Below are positions 48,003-57,375 of a stretch of 64,000 bases of DNA, in pieces. Location of the stretch: assembly GCF_022179725.1 (NCBI RefSeq), contig NZ_BPRC01000008.1, forward strand, positions 62,001-126,000. The letters are read 5' to 3'. The first letter of the stretch is position 1. Each line of letters opens with the position of its first letter. Both the position numbers and the translations under genes were made by a program. The notes beneath the pieces were generated by a model, which saw only the letters and a program-made list of their open reading frames with translations, was not told the DNA's origin and ran no database searches. Source of the stretch: Methylorubrum aminovorans (GTDB lineage: Bacteria; Pseudomonadota; Alphaproteobacteria; Rhizobiales; Beijerinckiaceae).

Positions 48003-49070
48003 ATGACGGCGCAGGACGGAAACGGGCTCACCTACGCGCAGGCCGGCGTCGACATCGACGCGGGCAACGCGCTCGTCGAGACGATCAAGCCGCTGGTGCG
48101 CGCCACGCGCCGGCCGGGCGCGGATGCCGAGATCGGCGGCTTCGGCGGGCTGTTCGACCTCAAGGCGGCGGGCTTCAAGGACGCGATCCTGGTCGCGGCC
48201 AATGACGGCGTCGGCACCAAGGTAAAGATCGCCATCGAGACTGGGCGCCACCACACGATCGGCATCGACCTCGTGGCGATGTGCGTCAACGACATCATCG
48301 TGCAGGGTGCCGAGCCGCTGTTCTTCCTCGATTACTACGCCACCGGAAAGCTCGTGCCGGGCGTCGGCGCCGACATCGTGCGCGGCATCGCCGAGGGCTG
48401 CCGGCAGGCCGGCTGCGCCCTGATCGGCGGCGAGACCGCCGAGATGCCGGGCCTCTATGACGGTTCCGACTACGATCTCGCCGGCTTCTCGGTGGGCGCG
48501 GCCGAGCGCGGCACGCTGCTGCCGCGCCCCGGCATCCTGCCCGGCGACGTCGTTCTCGGCCTGCCCTCCTCGGGCGTCCACTCGAACGGCTTCTCGCTAG
48601 TGCGGCGGATCGTGGCCAAGACCGGGCTTGGCTACGACGCCGATGCCCCCTTCGCGCCGGGCCGGACCTTGGGCGAGGCGCTGCTGGAGCCGACCCGGAT
48701 CTACGTGAAGCCGCTGCTCGCCGCCCTGAAGCGGGCCGGCGGCATCAAGGCGCTCGCGCATATCACCGGCGGCGGCTTCCCCGACAACCTCCCCCGTGTC
48801 CTGCCCGACGGCGTCGGCATCAATGTCGATCTGTCGGCGATCGCCGTGCCGCCGGTCTTCGGCTGGCTGGCGCGCGAGGGCGGCGTCGCGGAAGCGGAGA
48901 TGCTGCGCACCTTCAACTGCGGCATCGGCATGGTGGTGGTCGCCGCCGCCGACGCGGCCGACGCCGTGGCCGATGCCCTGACCGAAGCCGGCGAGGCACC
49001 GGTCCGGCTCGGGCACATCACCGAGCGCGGCGCGGAGCCGGTGACGTTCACGGGGCAGTTGGCGCTGTGA
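48003..49070 (+). CDS. purM: Phosphoribosylformylglycinamidine cyclo-ligase
   Basis: 355 residues. It starts [17 protein letters not shown] and has [14 protein letters not shown], the signature [11 protein letters not shown] and [16 protein letters not shown]. It converts FGAM to AIR in purine synthesis using ATP. Its TGA overlaps the purN GTG. Confidence 0.97.
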   Translation: MTAQDGNGLTYAQAGVDIDAGNALVETIKPLVRATRRPGADAEIGGFGGLFDLKAAGFKDAILVAANDGVGTKVKIAIETGRHHTIGIDLVAMCVNDIIVQGAEPLFFLDYYATGKLVPGVGADIVRGIAEGCRQAGCALIGGETAEMPGLYDGSDYDLAGFSVGAAERGTLLPRPGILPGDVVLGLPSSGVHSNGFSLVRRIVAKTGLGYDADAPFAPGRTLGEALLEPTRIYVKPLLAALKRAGGIKALAHITGGGFPDNLPRVLPDGVGINVDLSAIAVPPVFGWLAREGGVAEAEMLRTFNCGIGMVVVAAADAADAVADALTEAGEAPVRLGHITERGAEPVTFTGQLAL

Positions 49071-49726
49071 GCGCTTCGACCCGAAAAAAGCGCGTCGCGA
49101 TCCTGATCTCGGGCCGCGGCTCGAACATGGTCTCGCTGATCGAGGCGGCGCGCGCGCCAGACTATCCGGCCGAGATCGTGCTCGTGCTCTCGAACCGCCC
49201 CGACGCCGCCGGCCTCGACCGCGCGCGGACGGCGGGCATCCCGGCGCGCGCCATCGACCACAAGGCATTTTCCGATCGCGCCGGCTTCGACGCCGCGCTT
49301 CAGGCGGAACTGGAAGGGGCGGGCATCGAGCTGATCGTGCTGGCCGGCTTCATGCGCATCCTCACCGACGCCTTCGTGGAGGCGTGGGCGGGCCGGATGA
49401 TCAACATTCACCCCTCGCTGCTGCCGCTGTTCAAGGGCACGCACACCCACGAGCGCGCGCTGGAAGCCGGCGTGCGCCTCCACGGCTGCACCGTGCACTA
49501 CGTCGTGCCGGAGCTTGATGCCGGGCCGATCGTGGCCCAGGCCGCCGTGCCGGTGCTGCCGGACGACGATGCCGACACGCTTTCAGCCCGGGTGATCGTG
49601 CAGGAGCACCGGCTCTACCCGGCGGCGCTCGCCGTGATCGCGGGCGGCGGCGCCGTGCTGGAAGGAAGCCGGGTGCGCTTCACGGCGCGGGCGCGCGACG
49701 CGGGGGCCGCGATCCTCTCGCTCTGA
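49067..49726 (+). CDS. purN: Phosphoribosylglycinamide formyltransferase
   Basis: 219 residues from a GTG overlapping the purM stop (GTGA). Motifs: [12 protein letters not shown], the catalytic [17 protein letters not shown] with the active His, and the Asp in [10 protein letters not shown]. It formylates GAR with 10-formyl-THF, which links it to the C1 pool of a methylotroph. It is followed by a palindromic repeat and the convergent spoVR. Confidence 0.97.
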   Translation: MSASTRKKRVAILISGRGSNMVSLIEAARAPDYPAEIVLVLSNRPDAAGLDRARTAGIPARAIDHKAFSDRAGFDAALQAELEGAGIELIVLAGFMRILTDAFVEAWAGRMINIHPSLLPLFKGTHTHERALEAGVRLHGCTVHYVVPELDAGPIVAQAAVPVLPDDDADTLSARVIVQEHRLYPAALAVIAGGGAVLEGSRVRFTARARDAGAAILSL

Positions 49727-49765
49727 CCGGTTTCAGCTGACCGCTCTCGATTTCGAATCTCTCTT

Positions 49766-49858
49766 CGTCATTGCGAGCGTCAGCGAAGCGATCCAGCGGC
49801 GCGATCTTTCCGGACGAGGCAGCGCACTGGATTGCTTCGGCTTCGCCTCGCAAAGACG
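49766..49858. repeat. Dispersed palindromic repeat (CGTCATTGCGAG type)
   Basis: The left arm begins CGTCATTGCGAG and ends GCGATCCAG (49766-49796); the right arm begins CTGGATTGCTTC and ends CAAAGACG (49827-49858). The arms are imperfect reverse complements over about 31 bases. This sequence type recurs at many intergenic sites in Rhizobiales genomes. Between convergent purN and spoVR it may also act as a bidirectional terminator. Confidence 0.7.
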
Positions 49859-49899
49859 GGAGCGGGCACGTCGCCTTCGGCCGAGAACAGCAAAAAGGA

Positions 49900-51471
49900 T
49901 CAGAAAAAGATCGGCCGCGCGCTCGCAGAATGCTCGACCAGCACCGCGCCGGTCACCGGATCGACCTCCTTGAGCACCGCGTCGTAGCCCCACAGATCGG
50001 CGAGGTGCTGAAGCACCCGCCGGGCGTCCTCCCGCTGCAGGGTGATGCGGTTGAGCGCCTTGTGATGGAGGATGAGCCGGCGGTCGCCCTCCAGATCGAC
50101 GTCCACCACCTCGATATCGGGGTCGAGCCACGCCACGTCGTACTGCCGGGCGAAGGAGCGGCGCATCTTGCGGTAGCCGCGCTCGTCGTGGATCGCCTCG
50201 ACCCGCATCTCCGGCTCGTCGGGATCGTCCACCACGTGGAACAGGCGCATGTCGCGCATCAATTTCGGGCTCAGGAACTGCGCGATGAAACTCTCGTCGC
50301 GGTAGTTCTCCCAGCAGTCGCGCAGCACCCCCATGGCGTCCCCGCGGCCGGCAATGTCGGGGAACCACTCGCGATCCTCTTGGCTCGGCTGCTCCACGAT
50401 ACGGGCGATGTCCTGCATCATCGCGAATCCGAGCGCGTAGGGATTGTGGCCGCCAAACGAGCGGTCGTCGAAGGTCGGCTGGCGAATGACGTTGGTGTGC
50501 GAGGTCAGGAACTCGAGATAGGCCGCCTCGCTGAGCTGCCCCTTCTGCGAGAGTGCGTTCATGATCCGGTAGTGGCAGTAGGTGGCGCAGCCCTCGTTCA
50601 TCACCTTGGTCTGGCGCTGCGGGTAGAAGTACTGCGCCACGAGCCGGACGATCCGAAGGATCTCGCGCTGCCAGGGCCGCAGGCGCGGCGCCACCTTCTC
50701 CAGGAAGTAGAGGATGTTCTCCTGCGGCAGTTCGAGCAGCGCCCGGCGCCGCTCCAGTGCCGGGTCGCCCTTCTGACCGCCGGCCTTGGTCGGAAGCGTC
50801 CGCCAGAGGTCGTTGTAGATCTGCTCGCCGTGCTCCTCGCGCTCGCGCTCGCGCCGCTGCTCGCTCGCCAGATCCGGCCGCTTCTTGCGCGGGTAGCGGT
50901 GGACGCCCTGGCTCATGAGCGCGTGGGCGGCGTCGAGCACGTGCTCGACCGCCTGATGCCCGTAGCGCTCCTCGCAGCGGGCGATGTAGCCCTTGGCGAA
51001 GTCGAGATAGTCGAGGATGCCCTCGGCATCGGTCCACTGGCGGAACAGATAGTTGTTCTTGAAGAAGTGGTTATGCCCGAAGGCGGCGTGAGCGATGACG
51101 AGCGTCTGCATCGTCGCCGTGTTCTCCTCCATGACGTAGGAGATGCACGGATCGGAGTTGATGACGATTTCGTAGGCGAGCCCCATCAAGCCGCGGCGGT
51201 AGCTCGCTTCCTGCTGCGCAAAGTGCTTGCCGAAGGACCAGTGCTTGTAGAACAGCGGCATGCCGATCGAGGCATAGGCGTCGAGCATTTGCTCGGCGGT
51301 AATGATCTCGATCTGGTTCGGGTACCACGACAGGCCGAGTTCCGGCCCGGCCACCGCCTCGCAGGCGTCGTGGATGCGCCGGATCGTCTCGAAGTCCCAA
51401 TCGTTGCCGGAAAACAGCAGCTCGCCCGGCTTCGGGGCGGTGGACTTCGTGCGGCTCAGGCTCGCGACCAT
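49900..51471 (-). CDS. spoVR: SpoVR family protein
   Basis: 523 residues from the ATG at 51471 (GAAGG upstream); the longer frame overlaps yeaH and is not needed. It contains the family's long conserved stretches, for example YPNQIEIITAEQMLDAYASI, YKHWSFGKHFAQQE, ELVYE-like LAYEIVINSDPCISYVMEEN, and MNEGCATYCHYRIMN. The name comes from a Bacillus sporulation gene, but this organism is not expected to form spores. It is the last gene of prkA-yeaH-spoVR, equivalent to E. coli yeaG-yeaH-ycgB, which is induced by starvation. The molecular function is unresolved. Confidence 0.94.
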   Translation of the reverse strand: MVASLSRTKSTAPKPGELLFSGNDWDFETIRRIHDACEAVAGPELGLSWYPNQIEIITAEQMLDAYASIGMPLFYKHWSFGKHFAQQEASYRRGLMGLAYEIVINSDPCISYVMEENTATMQTLVIAHAAFGHNHFFKNNYLFRQWTDAEGILDYLDFAKGYIARCEERYGHQAVEHVLDAAHALMSQGVHRYPRKKRPDLASEQRREREREEHGEQIYNDLWRTLPTKAGGQKGDPALERRRALLELPQENILYFLEKVAPRLRPWQREILRIVRLVAQYFYPQRQTKVMNEGCATYCHYRIMNALSQKGQLSEAAYLEFLTSHTNVIRQPTFDDRSFGGHNPYALGFAMMQDIARIVEQPSQEDREWFPDIAGRGDAMGVLRDCWENYRDESFIAQFLSPKLMRDMRLFHVVDDPDEPEMRVEAIHDERGYRKMRRSFARQYDVAWLDPDIEVVDVDLEGDRRLILHHKALNRITLQREDARRVLQHLADLWGYDAVLKEVDPVTGAVLVEHSASARPIFF

Positions 51472-51524
51472 GTCGGCCCTTCTCTTCGACGCTGTCTCGC
51501 CTCTCCTCGCGGAGCGGCCTATCG

Positions 51525-52823
51525 CTATGCCTCCGCCCGCGCGTCCTTGCGGCCGAACAGCTCGCGAAACACGGGGTAGATGTCGCGGCGGTGGTTTACC
51601 TTGCGCATGGCGAGCGGCTCGCCGGCCTTGGCCAAAGCCTCGTAGGTCCGCCACAGGGTGGTGCGGTGCTCGACGAAGCCGGCACGCGGGCCGTTCTCGT
51701 CGCCGACTTCGAGATAGGCGAAGTGCTGGCAAGCCGGCAGGATGTGCGCGCGCAGCAACTCCGTCGAGGTCGGCCCGTCGGAGGAGACGTTGTCGCCGTC
51801 CGAGGCCTGCGCCGCGTAGATGTTCCAGTCGTCGGGCGAGTAGCGCTCGGTGACGATGCGCTTCATCTCGACCAGCGCGGAGGAGACCAGCGTGCCGCCG
51901 GTCTCGCGGGAGCCGAAGAACGTCTCCTCGTCCACCTCCGTCGCCTTGTCGGTGTGGCGGATGAAGACGATCTCGACGTGCTTGTAGCGGCGCGTCAGGA
52001 AGATGTGCAGCAGGATGTAGAACCGCTTGGCCAGATCCTTCATGTGCTCGGTCATCGAGCCCGAGACGTCCATCAGGCAGAACATCACGGCCTGGGCGAT
52101 CGGCTTCGGATAGGGCTCGAAGCGGCGGAAGCGCAGGTCGATCGGATCGACGTAGGGGATGCGCTTGGCGCGCTCGCGCAAACCGAACAGCTTGGTTTGC
52201 AGGTCGGGCAGGCGCGGATCGTTCGCGGCCTCGGCCGCGGCGATTTCCGCCTCAAGGGCCGCCACCTCTTCCAGCTTCGGCCGCTTGAGGGCGATGCGCC
52301 GGGACATCGAGTTGCGCAGGGTGCGCGACAGGGCGAGGTTCGCCGGCGAGCCCGAGACGGTGTAGCCGGCCCGGCGCAGCCCCTCGGTCTCGACGACGGC
52401 GAGGCGGCGCTTGGCGAGGTCGGGCAGTTCGAGGTCTTCGAGGAAGAGGTCGAGGAATTCCTCCCGCGTCAGGACGAAGTGGAAGGCGTCCTCGCTGTTC
52501 TCGCCTCCCTCGCCGCCTTCCCCGGAGCCGCCTCCACCCCCGCCGCCCGGCGGGCGCTCGATGCGGTCGCCCTCCACGTAGGTCTTGTTGCCGGGCAGGA
52601 TGTAGTCTTGGTGCCCCGTGCCTGGCTGACGGGAGAAGCGCGGCTCGCGCACCCCGTCGCCCGGCACGGAGATGCGCCCGTCCTTGCCGAGATCCTTGAT
52701 GTCCTTCTCGCGGGCGGATTCGCGCACCGCCCGCTGGGCGACGTCCTTGACCCGGCGCAGGAAGCGCTGGCGGTTGGGGAGGCTCTTTCCGCCTGGATTG
52801 AGCCGTCGATCGACGATGTGCAT
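51525..52823 (-). CDS. yeaH: YeaH/YhbH family protein (DUF444)
   Basis: 432 residues from MHIVDRRLNPGGKSLPNRQRF, the standard family start. A Gly-rich linker (about 92-105) precedes a von Willebrand A-like C-terminal part with the MIDAS motif CLMDVSGSMTEHMKDLAKR and later ETGGTLVSSALVEM. The protein partners PrkA and SpoVR. It lies 53 bases upstream of spoVR and 90 downstream of prkA. A phospho-target or chaperone-like role has been suggested in enterics but is not settled. Confidence 0.93.
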   Translation of the reverse strand: MHIVDRRLNPGGKSLPNRQRFLRRVKDVAQRAVRESAREKDIKDLGKDGRISVPGDGVREPRFSRQPGTGHQDYILPGNKTYVEGDRIERPPGGGGGGGSGEGGEGGENSEDAFHFVLTREEFLDLFLEDLELPDLAKRRLAVVETEGLRRAGYTVSGSPANLALSRTLRNSMSRRIALKRPKLEEVAALEAEIAAAEAANDPRLPDLQTKLFGLRERAKRIPYVDPIDLRFRRFEPYPKPIAQAVMFCLMDVSGSMTEHMKDLAKRFYILLHIFLTRRYKHVEIVFIRHTDKATEVDEETFFGSRETGGTLVSSALVEMKRIVTERYSPDDWNIYAAQASDGDNVSSDGPTSTELLRAHILPACQHFAYLEVGDENGPRAGFVEHRTTLWRTYEALAKAGEPLAMRKVNHRRDIYPVFRELFGRKDARAEA

Positions 52824-52913
52824 CCGGGGTCGCTCAGCGCCTGGTCTCACGTCCCTGGTCGAGGGACAAAGGTGCGGGAGTTGCGGCGGATGCCGGCGGG
52901 CCGAAGGCCCGCC

Positions 52914-54866
52914 TCAGCCCGCCTGCTTCACACGCATGTACCATTCCACGAGTCGCCGAACCTGCCGCTCGGTGTAGCCCCGGTCGGTCATGCGGTCGAC
53001 GAACTCGCCGTGCTTCTTCTCGGTCTCGCTGTCCTTCTTGGAACCAAAGGAGATGACGGGAAGCAGTTCCTCGACCTGGGAGAACATCCGCCGCTCGATC
53101 ACCTCGCGCAGCTTCTCGTAGGAGGTCCAGGACGGGTTGCGCCCGCCGTGCTGCGCCCGAGAGCGGAGCGCAAACTTCACCACCTCGTTGCGGAAATCCT
53201 TCGGGTTGGCGATGCCGGCCGGCTTCTCGATCTTGGTCAGCTCCTGGTTCAGGAGTTCGCGGTTGAGGAGCTGGCCGGTCTCGGCGTCCTTGAAGTCCTG
53301 ATCCTCGATCCACGCATCGGCGTAGTCGATGTAGCGATCGAACAGGTTCTGCCCGTAATCGTGATACGATTCGAGATAGGCCTTCTGGATCTCGTGGCCG
53401 ATGAACTCGGCGTAGCGCGGCGCGAGCTCGGTCTTGATGAACTCGATGTAGCGCTTCTCGGTCTCCGGCGGCAGTTGCTCGCGCCGGATCGCCTGTTCCA
53501 GCACGTACATCAGGTGGACGGGGTCCGCCGACACCTCCGTCGTGTCGTGGTTGAAGGTCGCGGCCAGCACCTTGAAGGCGAAGCGGGTCGAGATCCCGTC
53601 CATGCCCTCATCGACGCCGGCGGTATCCTTGTATTCCTGCATCGAGCGGGCGCGGGGATCGACCTCACGCAGCGACTCGCCGTCATAGACCCGCATCTTC
53701 GAGAACAGGTTCGAGTTGGCGTGCTCGCGAAGCCGCGAGAGAACCGAGAACCGGGCCAGCATCTCCAGCGTACCCGGCGCGCAGGCGGCCTGCGACAGCT
53801 CGGAACTCGAGATCAGCTTGTCGTAGATGCGCTGCTCCTCCGTGACGCGGAGGCAGTAGGGCACCTTGATGACGTAGATCCGGTCGATGAAGGCTTCGTT
53901 GTTCTTGTTGGTCTTGAACGACTGCCACTCAGCCTCGTTCGAGTGGGCCAGGATCACGCCGGTGAACGGGATCGCGCCGATATTCTCGGTGCCGACGTAA
54001 TTGCCCTCCTGCGTCGCGGTGAGCAGGGGGTGCAGCATCTTGATCGGCGCCTTGAACATCTCGACGAATTCGAGAACGCCCTGGTTCGCCCGATTGAGGC
54101 CGCCGGAGTAGGAGTAGGCGTCGGGATCGGCCTGGGACAGCGTCTCGAGCCGGCGGATATCGACCTTGCCGACCAGCGAGGAGATGTCCTGATTGTTCTC
54201 GTCGCCCGGCTCGGTCTTGGCGATGGCGATCTGGCGCAGGCGCGAGGGCCGCACCTTGATCACCTTGAAGCGGGAGATGTCGCCGTCGAACTCGTCGAGG
54301 CGCTTCAGGGCCCAGGGACTCATCAGGCCGGTCAGCCGCCGACGCGGGATGCCGAAGCGCTCCTCGATCTCCCGGCCCATGGCCTCGGGGTCGAACAGGC
54401 CGAGCGGGCTCTCGAAGACCGGGGACACCTCGTCGCCGGCCTTGAGCACGTAGATCGGATGGACCTCCATCAGCGCCTTAAGGCGCTCGGCGAGCGACGA
54501 CTTGCCGCCGCCGACCGGGCCGAGCAGGTAGAGGATCTGCTTGCGCTCCTCCAGCCCCTGCGCGGCGTGGCGGAAGAACGAGACGATCCGCTCGATCGTT
54601 TCCTCCATGCCGTAGAACTCGGCGAAGGCCGGGTAGACTCGGATCGTGCGGTTCATGAACACGCGGCCGAGGCGGGAATCGCGGGCCGTATCGACCATCT
54701 CCGGCTGACCGATGGCATCGAGGATGCGCTCGGCGGCCGAGGCGTACATCAGCGGATTGTCGCGGCAGGCCTCGAGATATTCGGAGAGCGTCATCTCCGT
54801 GTCGCGGCGCGCTTCATAGCCGCGAGCGAAGCTCTGGAACAGGTCGTTCGTCGAGTGCAGCGGCAT
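52914..54866 (-). CDS. prkA: PrkA AAA+/serine protein kinase
   Basis: 650 residues from the ATG at 54866, preceded by AGGGGGTG; the earlier in-frame start has no comparable ribosome site. The AAA part has Walker A LLGPVGGGKSSLAERL near 105-120, and AHSNEAEWQSFKTNKNNEAF and DRIYVIKVPYCLR are family signatures. The C-terminal PrkA kinase-like domain ends in MVDRxxxRGYTERQVRRLVEWYMRV form. In Bacillus and E. coli it belongs to a starvation response; protease activity has also been reported for relatives. It is the first gene of the operon. Confidence 0.94.
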   Translation of the reverse strand: MPLHSTNDLFQSFARGYEARRDTEMTLSEYLEACRDNPLMYASAAERILDAIGQPEMVDTARDSRLGRVFMNRTIRVYPAFAEFYGMEETIERIVSFFRHAAQGLEERKQILYLLGPVGGGKSSLAERLKALMEVHPIYVLKAGDEVSPVFESPLGLFDPEAMGREIEERFGIPRRRLTGLMSPWALKRLDEFDGDISRFKVIKVRPSRLRQIAIAKTEPGDENNQDISSLVGKVDIRRLETLSQADPDAYSYSGGLNRANQGVLEFVEMFKAPIKMLHPLLTATQEGNYVGTENIGAIPFTGVILAHSNEAEWQSFKTNKNNEAFIDRIYVIKVPYCLRVTEEQRIYDKLISSSELSQAACAPGTLEMLARFSVLSRLREHANSNLFSKMRVYDGESLREVDPRARSMQEYKDTAGVDEGMDGISTRFAFKVLAATFNHDTTEVSADPVHLMYVLEQAIRREQLPPETEKRYIEFIKTELAPRYAEFIGHEIQKAYLESYHDYGQNLFDRYIDYADAWIEDQDFKDAETGQLLNRELLNQELTKIEKPAGIANPKDFRNEVVKFALRSRAQHGGRNPSWTSYEKLREVIERRMFSQVEELLPVISFGSKKDSETEKKHGEFVDRMTDRGYTERQVRRLVEWYMRVKQAG

Positions 54867-55127
54867 TCGAACACCCCCTATCAGGCTGATGACAGCTTCA
54901 TCCTGTCTCGGGTCGAACGCAACCGACATTGCGGGTTTTGTCGCACCGCCCACAGGAGGGCCGGTTTGCGTGGGAAACGGGACACACTCAAAGTTGGCCG
55001 GGATTTAGCGCAAGCTTAACCGGCTTCCGATAAGAAGCGCCCGCCCCCGGCCAGCGGCCGGAGGCTCTTGAAACCGATCGAAATTGCTGCGGCGCAGCGT
55101 AGCGGCGTCCGGAGCCGCCCTTCCGGA

Positions 55128-55601
55128 TCAGAGATCGGTGCCGCTCTTCTTGTCGTCCTTGGGCTTGTCGGCCTTGTCGACGGTGATGCGGATGTCGCGC
55201 TTCTCGATCTCGCCGTCGGAATTCTTGATCTCGACCACGACGCCGTCGGAGCCGGTGTAGCCGCTGTTGGACTGGTAGAAGATCGCCTGGACCTCGGCAT
55301 CCTTGTTCGGGCAGCGGTACTTGGCCGGGGTCTTGAGCTTGCCGGCTTTGGTGATGAGCGAGCCGGAGGTCGGCGGCGTCACCACCTTGATCTCGGGCAT
55401 CGGACCGAGGGAGCAATCCTTCTTCAGGTTCGGCACGATGACGAGGCGGGCCTGCTTGCCGGCGGGCACGGTCTCGCTCTTGGTCACGGTGGTCTGCGCG
55501 AGAGCCGGCCCGGCGAGACCGAGCCAGGAGGCCGCAAGGGCGGTGGCGAGGGCAGCGGGCAGGGCCGCAAACGGCTTCGCGGCAGAGGTCGGCAGATCCA
55601 T
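55128..55601 (-). CDS. Secreted protein of unknown function
   Basis: 157 residues with a signal peptide (LATALAASWLGLAGPALAQ, cleavage about 36). The mature part has two cysteines (63 and 97) that could form one disulfide and a beta-rich, Ig-like or cadherin-like pattern: VKSG-type KSETVPAGKQARLVIV, TPPTSGSLITKAGKL, YQSNSGYTGSDGVVVEI. The last ~20 residues are Lys/Asp-rich (KADKPKDDKKSGTDL). I do not recognise a named family. It is flanked by divergent or unrelated genes, so context gives no role. A periplasmic or surface-binding module is the most that can be said. Confidence 0.7.
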   Translation of the reverse strand: MDLPTSAAKPFAALPAALATALAASWLGLAGPALAQTTVTKSETVPAGKQARLVIVPNLKKDCSLGPMPEIKVVTPPTSGSLITKAGKLKTPAKYRCPNKDAEVQAIFYQSNSGYTGSDGVVVEIKNSDGEIEKRDIRITVDKADKPKDDKKSGTDL

Positions 55602-55751
55602 CGTCGGTTCCTTGAGCGTCGTCTCACACCCCGCCGGAGAGCAGCCGGACGATCCGGCCTCGACGCCGCAGGGCGCAATCGAGGATGTGGGGAGGTCGGC
55701 GGTCCGCGTCGAGGCTTGTCCGCCCGAATCTTGTCGGACGCGATGTACGGA

Positions 55752-56171
55752 TCAGTGCTGCAACGCAGCGGCGACCGTGCCGGCCACGAGGGCGATCTGG
55801 GCCTCGTCGAGCTGCCCCGCCAGCGCATCGGTCAGCGCCTTCTCGACGCGCTCACGTTCGCCGAGATCGGCGAAGGGCACCGACGGGATGTCCCCGTCTG
55901 CAAGGTCGCAGGCTCGGCGGATGGTGTCGGCGGCTTTCAGCAGCGTTTCCCGGTCCGCCGGGCCCATGTCCCAGAGCGGCGCCCGCAGCCGGCTGATGAC
56001 CCGCCGCGCGTCGCGGTACTCGCGGTCCACCGTGGTCGAGGCTTCGATCTGGCTGACGAGGAACATCAACTCCAGAACCTCATTGGCCGCTTCCGGGCAA
56101 GCGCGCACGATCCGCATCACGCGGGCGATGAGTTCCTGGGTCGGCGACATCCGGGAGCGAGGGGGAGCCAT
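55752..56171 (-). CDS. Hypothetical helical protein
   Basis: 139 residues from an ATG preceded by GAGG; MSPTQELIARV at 56150 is another possible start. It is all-helical, with no signal peptide or membrane segment and one cysteine pair (RACPEAAN, RRACDLAD). Recognisable stretches are ARVMRIVRACPEAANEVLELM and LLKAADTIRRACDL. No family was recognised. It lies about 120 bases after merR on the same strand, and may be the last gene of the plsX-fabH-ihfA-merR run. Confidence 0.6.
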   Translation of the reverse strand: MAPPRSRMSPTQELIARVMRIVRACPEAANEVLELMFLVSQIEASTTVDREYRDARRVISRLRAPLWDMGPADRETLLKAADTIRRACDLADGDIPSVPFADLGERERVEKALTDALAGQLDEAQIALVAGTVAAALQH

Positions 56172-56290
56172 GGCGCCTCAACGCCGATCCGCCGGTAAAG
56201 TTCAGCTCATATCTGCGCGCGACGGCGCGGGAGCGGACGGAAATCCGTGAGGCGGGCCAATGCCTTGCGCACAAGCAAGTTGCAACAGGG

Positions 56291-56785
56291 TCAGGCGGCC
56301 TCGTGATCCGCCTCGTCGAGGCCCGCGAGCAGGGCCCGGCAGGCCCGCAGTTCGGCGAGCGCTCCTTCCAGTGCGCGACGATCCGCAGCGGCAGCCTCGA
56401 CGCTGTCTTCGTCCCGGTCGGGACCGGTCGGGGCGCCGACCTCGACCTCGCCGCGGCCGAGCGCCTGGACGAAGCGCACGCCGTTCTCCTTGAGGACGCG
56501 CTGCGCCCCGCGGATGGTGTAGCCCTGCCCATGGAGCAGCCGGCGCACGCCCTTGAGAAGATCGACGTCATCGGGCCGGTAATAGCGCCGCCCGCCGGCC
56601 CGCTTCATCGGCTTGATCTGGTTGAACCGGCTCTCCCAGAACCGCAGCACGTGCTGGGGTACGCCGAGTTCCTCGGATACCTCGGTAATGGTGCGGAAGG
56701 CGCCGGGGCTCTTCTCGCCGCGCTCCTCGTCGGCGGGCGATTCGAGAGACAGGGATTCCAGCGGCAGTCCCATCGGCAGTCCCAT
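56291..56785 (-). CDS. MerR-family transcriptional regulator
   Basis: 164 residues. The winged-helix MerR domain spans about 30-100: [42 protein letters not shown] and [16 protein letters not shown]. The C-terminal part is short, Glu-rich, and lacks metal-binding cysteine motifs. It follows ihfA by 53 bases, an arrangement conserved next to fabH-ihfA in many alphaproteobacteria and gammaproteobacteria. Its targets are unknown. Confidence 0.92.
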   Translation of the reverse strand: MGLPMGLPLESLSLESPADEERGEKSPGAFRTITEVSEELGVPQHVLRFWESRFNQIKPMKRAGGRRYYRPDDVDLLKGVRRLLHGQGYTIRGAQRVLKENGVRFVQALGRGEVEVGAPTGPDRDEDSVEAAAADRRALEGALAELRACRALLAGLDEADHEAA

Positions 56786-56838
56786 GGCAGCGCCTCACAC
56801 CGATCCTTGCGTCAACAAGCCGGGACAGCCCAGCCGGC

Positions 56839-57165
56839 TCACTCGTCCTCGTCCGCGTCGAGCCCGTTGACGTGGCCGCCGTTGATGCGCGCTTTGAGCA
56901 CGTTCGAGGGCTTGAACACCATGACCTGCCGCGGCTCGATCTCGACCTCGACCCCGGTCTTCGGGTTGCGGCCGATGCGCTTGCCCTTGGAGCGCACAAC
57001 GAACGAGCCGAACGAGGACAGCTTCACCGTCTCGCCCTGGGACAGGCAGTTGCAGATCTCGCCCAGGACCGTTTCGACCAGGGCAGCCGATTCGGCCCGC
57101 GACAGGCCAACCTGCTGGTAAACGGCCTCGCTCAAATCCGCGCGTGTGACCGTCTTGCCTGCCAT
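56839..57165 (-). CDS. ihfA: Integration host factor alpha subunit
   Basis: 108 residues from [16 protein letters not shown], with GGAGGGGGA upstream. HU/IHF features are [23 protein letters not shown], including the DNA-intercalating proline region NPKTG, and [14 protein letters not shown]. With IhfB it bends DNA at specific sites, also at sigma-54 promoters such as the likely one in front of glnK. It lies in the plsX-fabH-ihfA-merR cluster. Confidence 0.95.
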   Translation of the reverse strand: MAGKTVTRADLSEAVYQQVGLSRAESAALVETVLGEICNCLSQGETVKLSSFGSFVVRSKGKRIGRNPKTGVEVEIEPRQVMVFKPSNVLKARINGGHVNGLDADEDE

Positions 57166-57294
57166 GCGCTCCCCCTCCGGCCGAGTTTTTTGCCACCGCA
57201 CCGTCCTTTTCGGGACGTGCGGAGGCTCTCTCCGCTCACCTGCCGGGCGAGCCCCTCGAAACGGGATCTCGCCATGTATCTCTATGATCGGACA

Positions 57295-57322
57295 CGCTAA
57301 TCGGCAGAGGGACGACGGTCAA
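57295..57322 (-). promoter_or_regulatory. Possible ihfA promoter
   Basis: On the minus strand TTGACC (57317-57322) and TTAGCG (57295-57300) are separated by 16 bases, a fair -35/-10 pair. Start of transcription would be near 57288, about 120 bases ahead of ihfA. The -35 hexamer overlaps the dyad GTCAAC/GTTGAC (57318-57340). Confidence 0.35.
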
Positions 57323-57375
57323 CAGAACCTTGCGGTTGACACAAAAACCTGGGGCCCAGTCCGGGACGCTTCGCG

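Noticed and set aside
51591..55019. A 1142-codon open frame on the + strand antisense to yeaH and prkA
   Set aside because: High-GC genes with strong third-position bias leave long open antisense frames. Its translation is low-complexity, rich in Arg, Gly, Leu and Val, and the minus strand carries recognisable families throughout.
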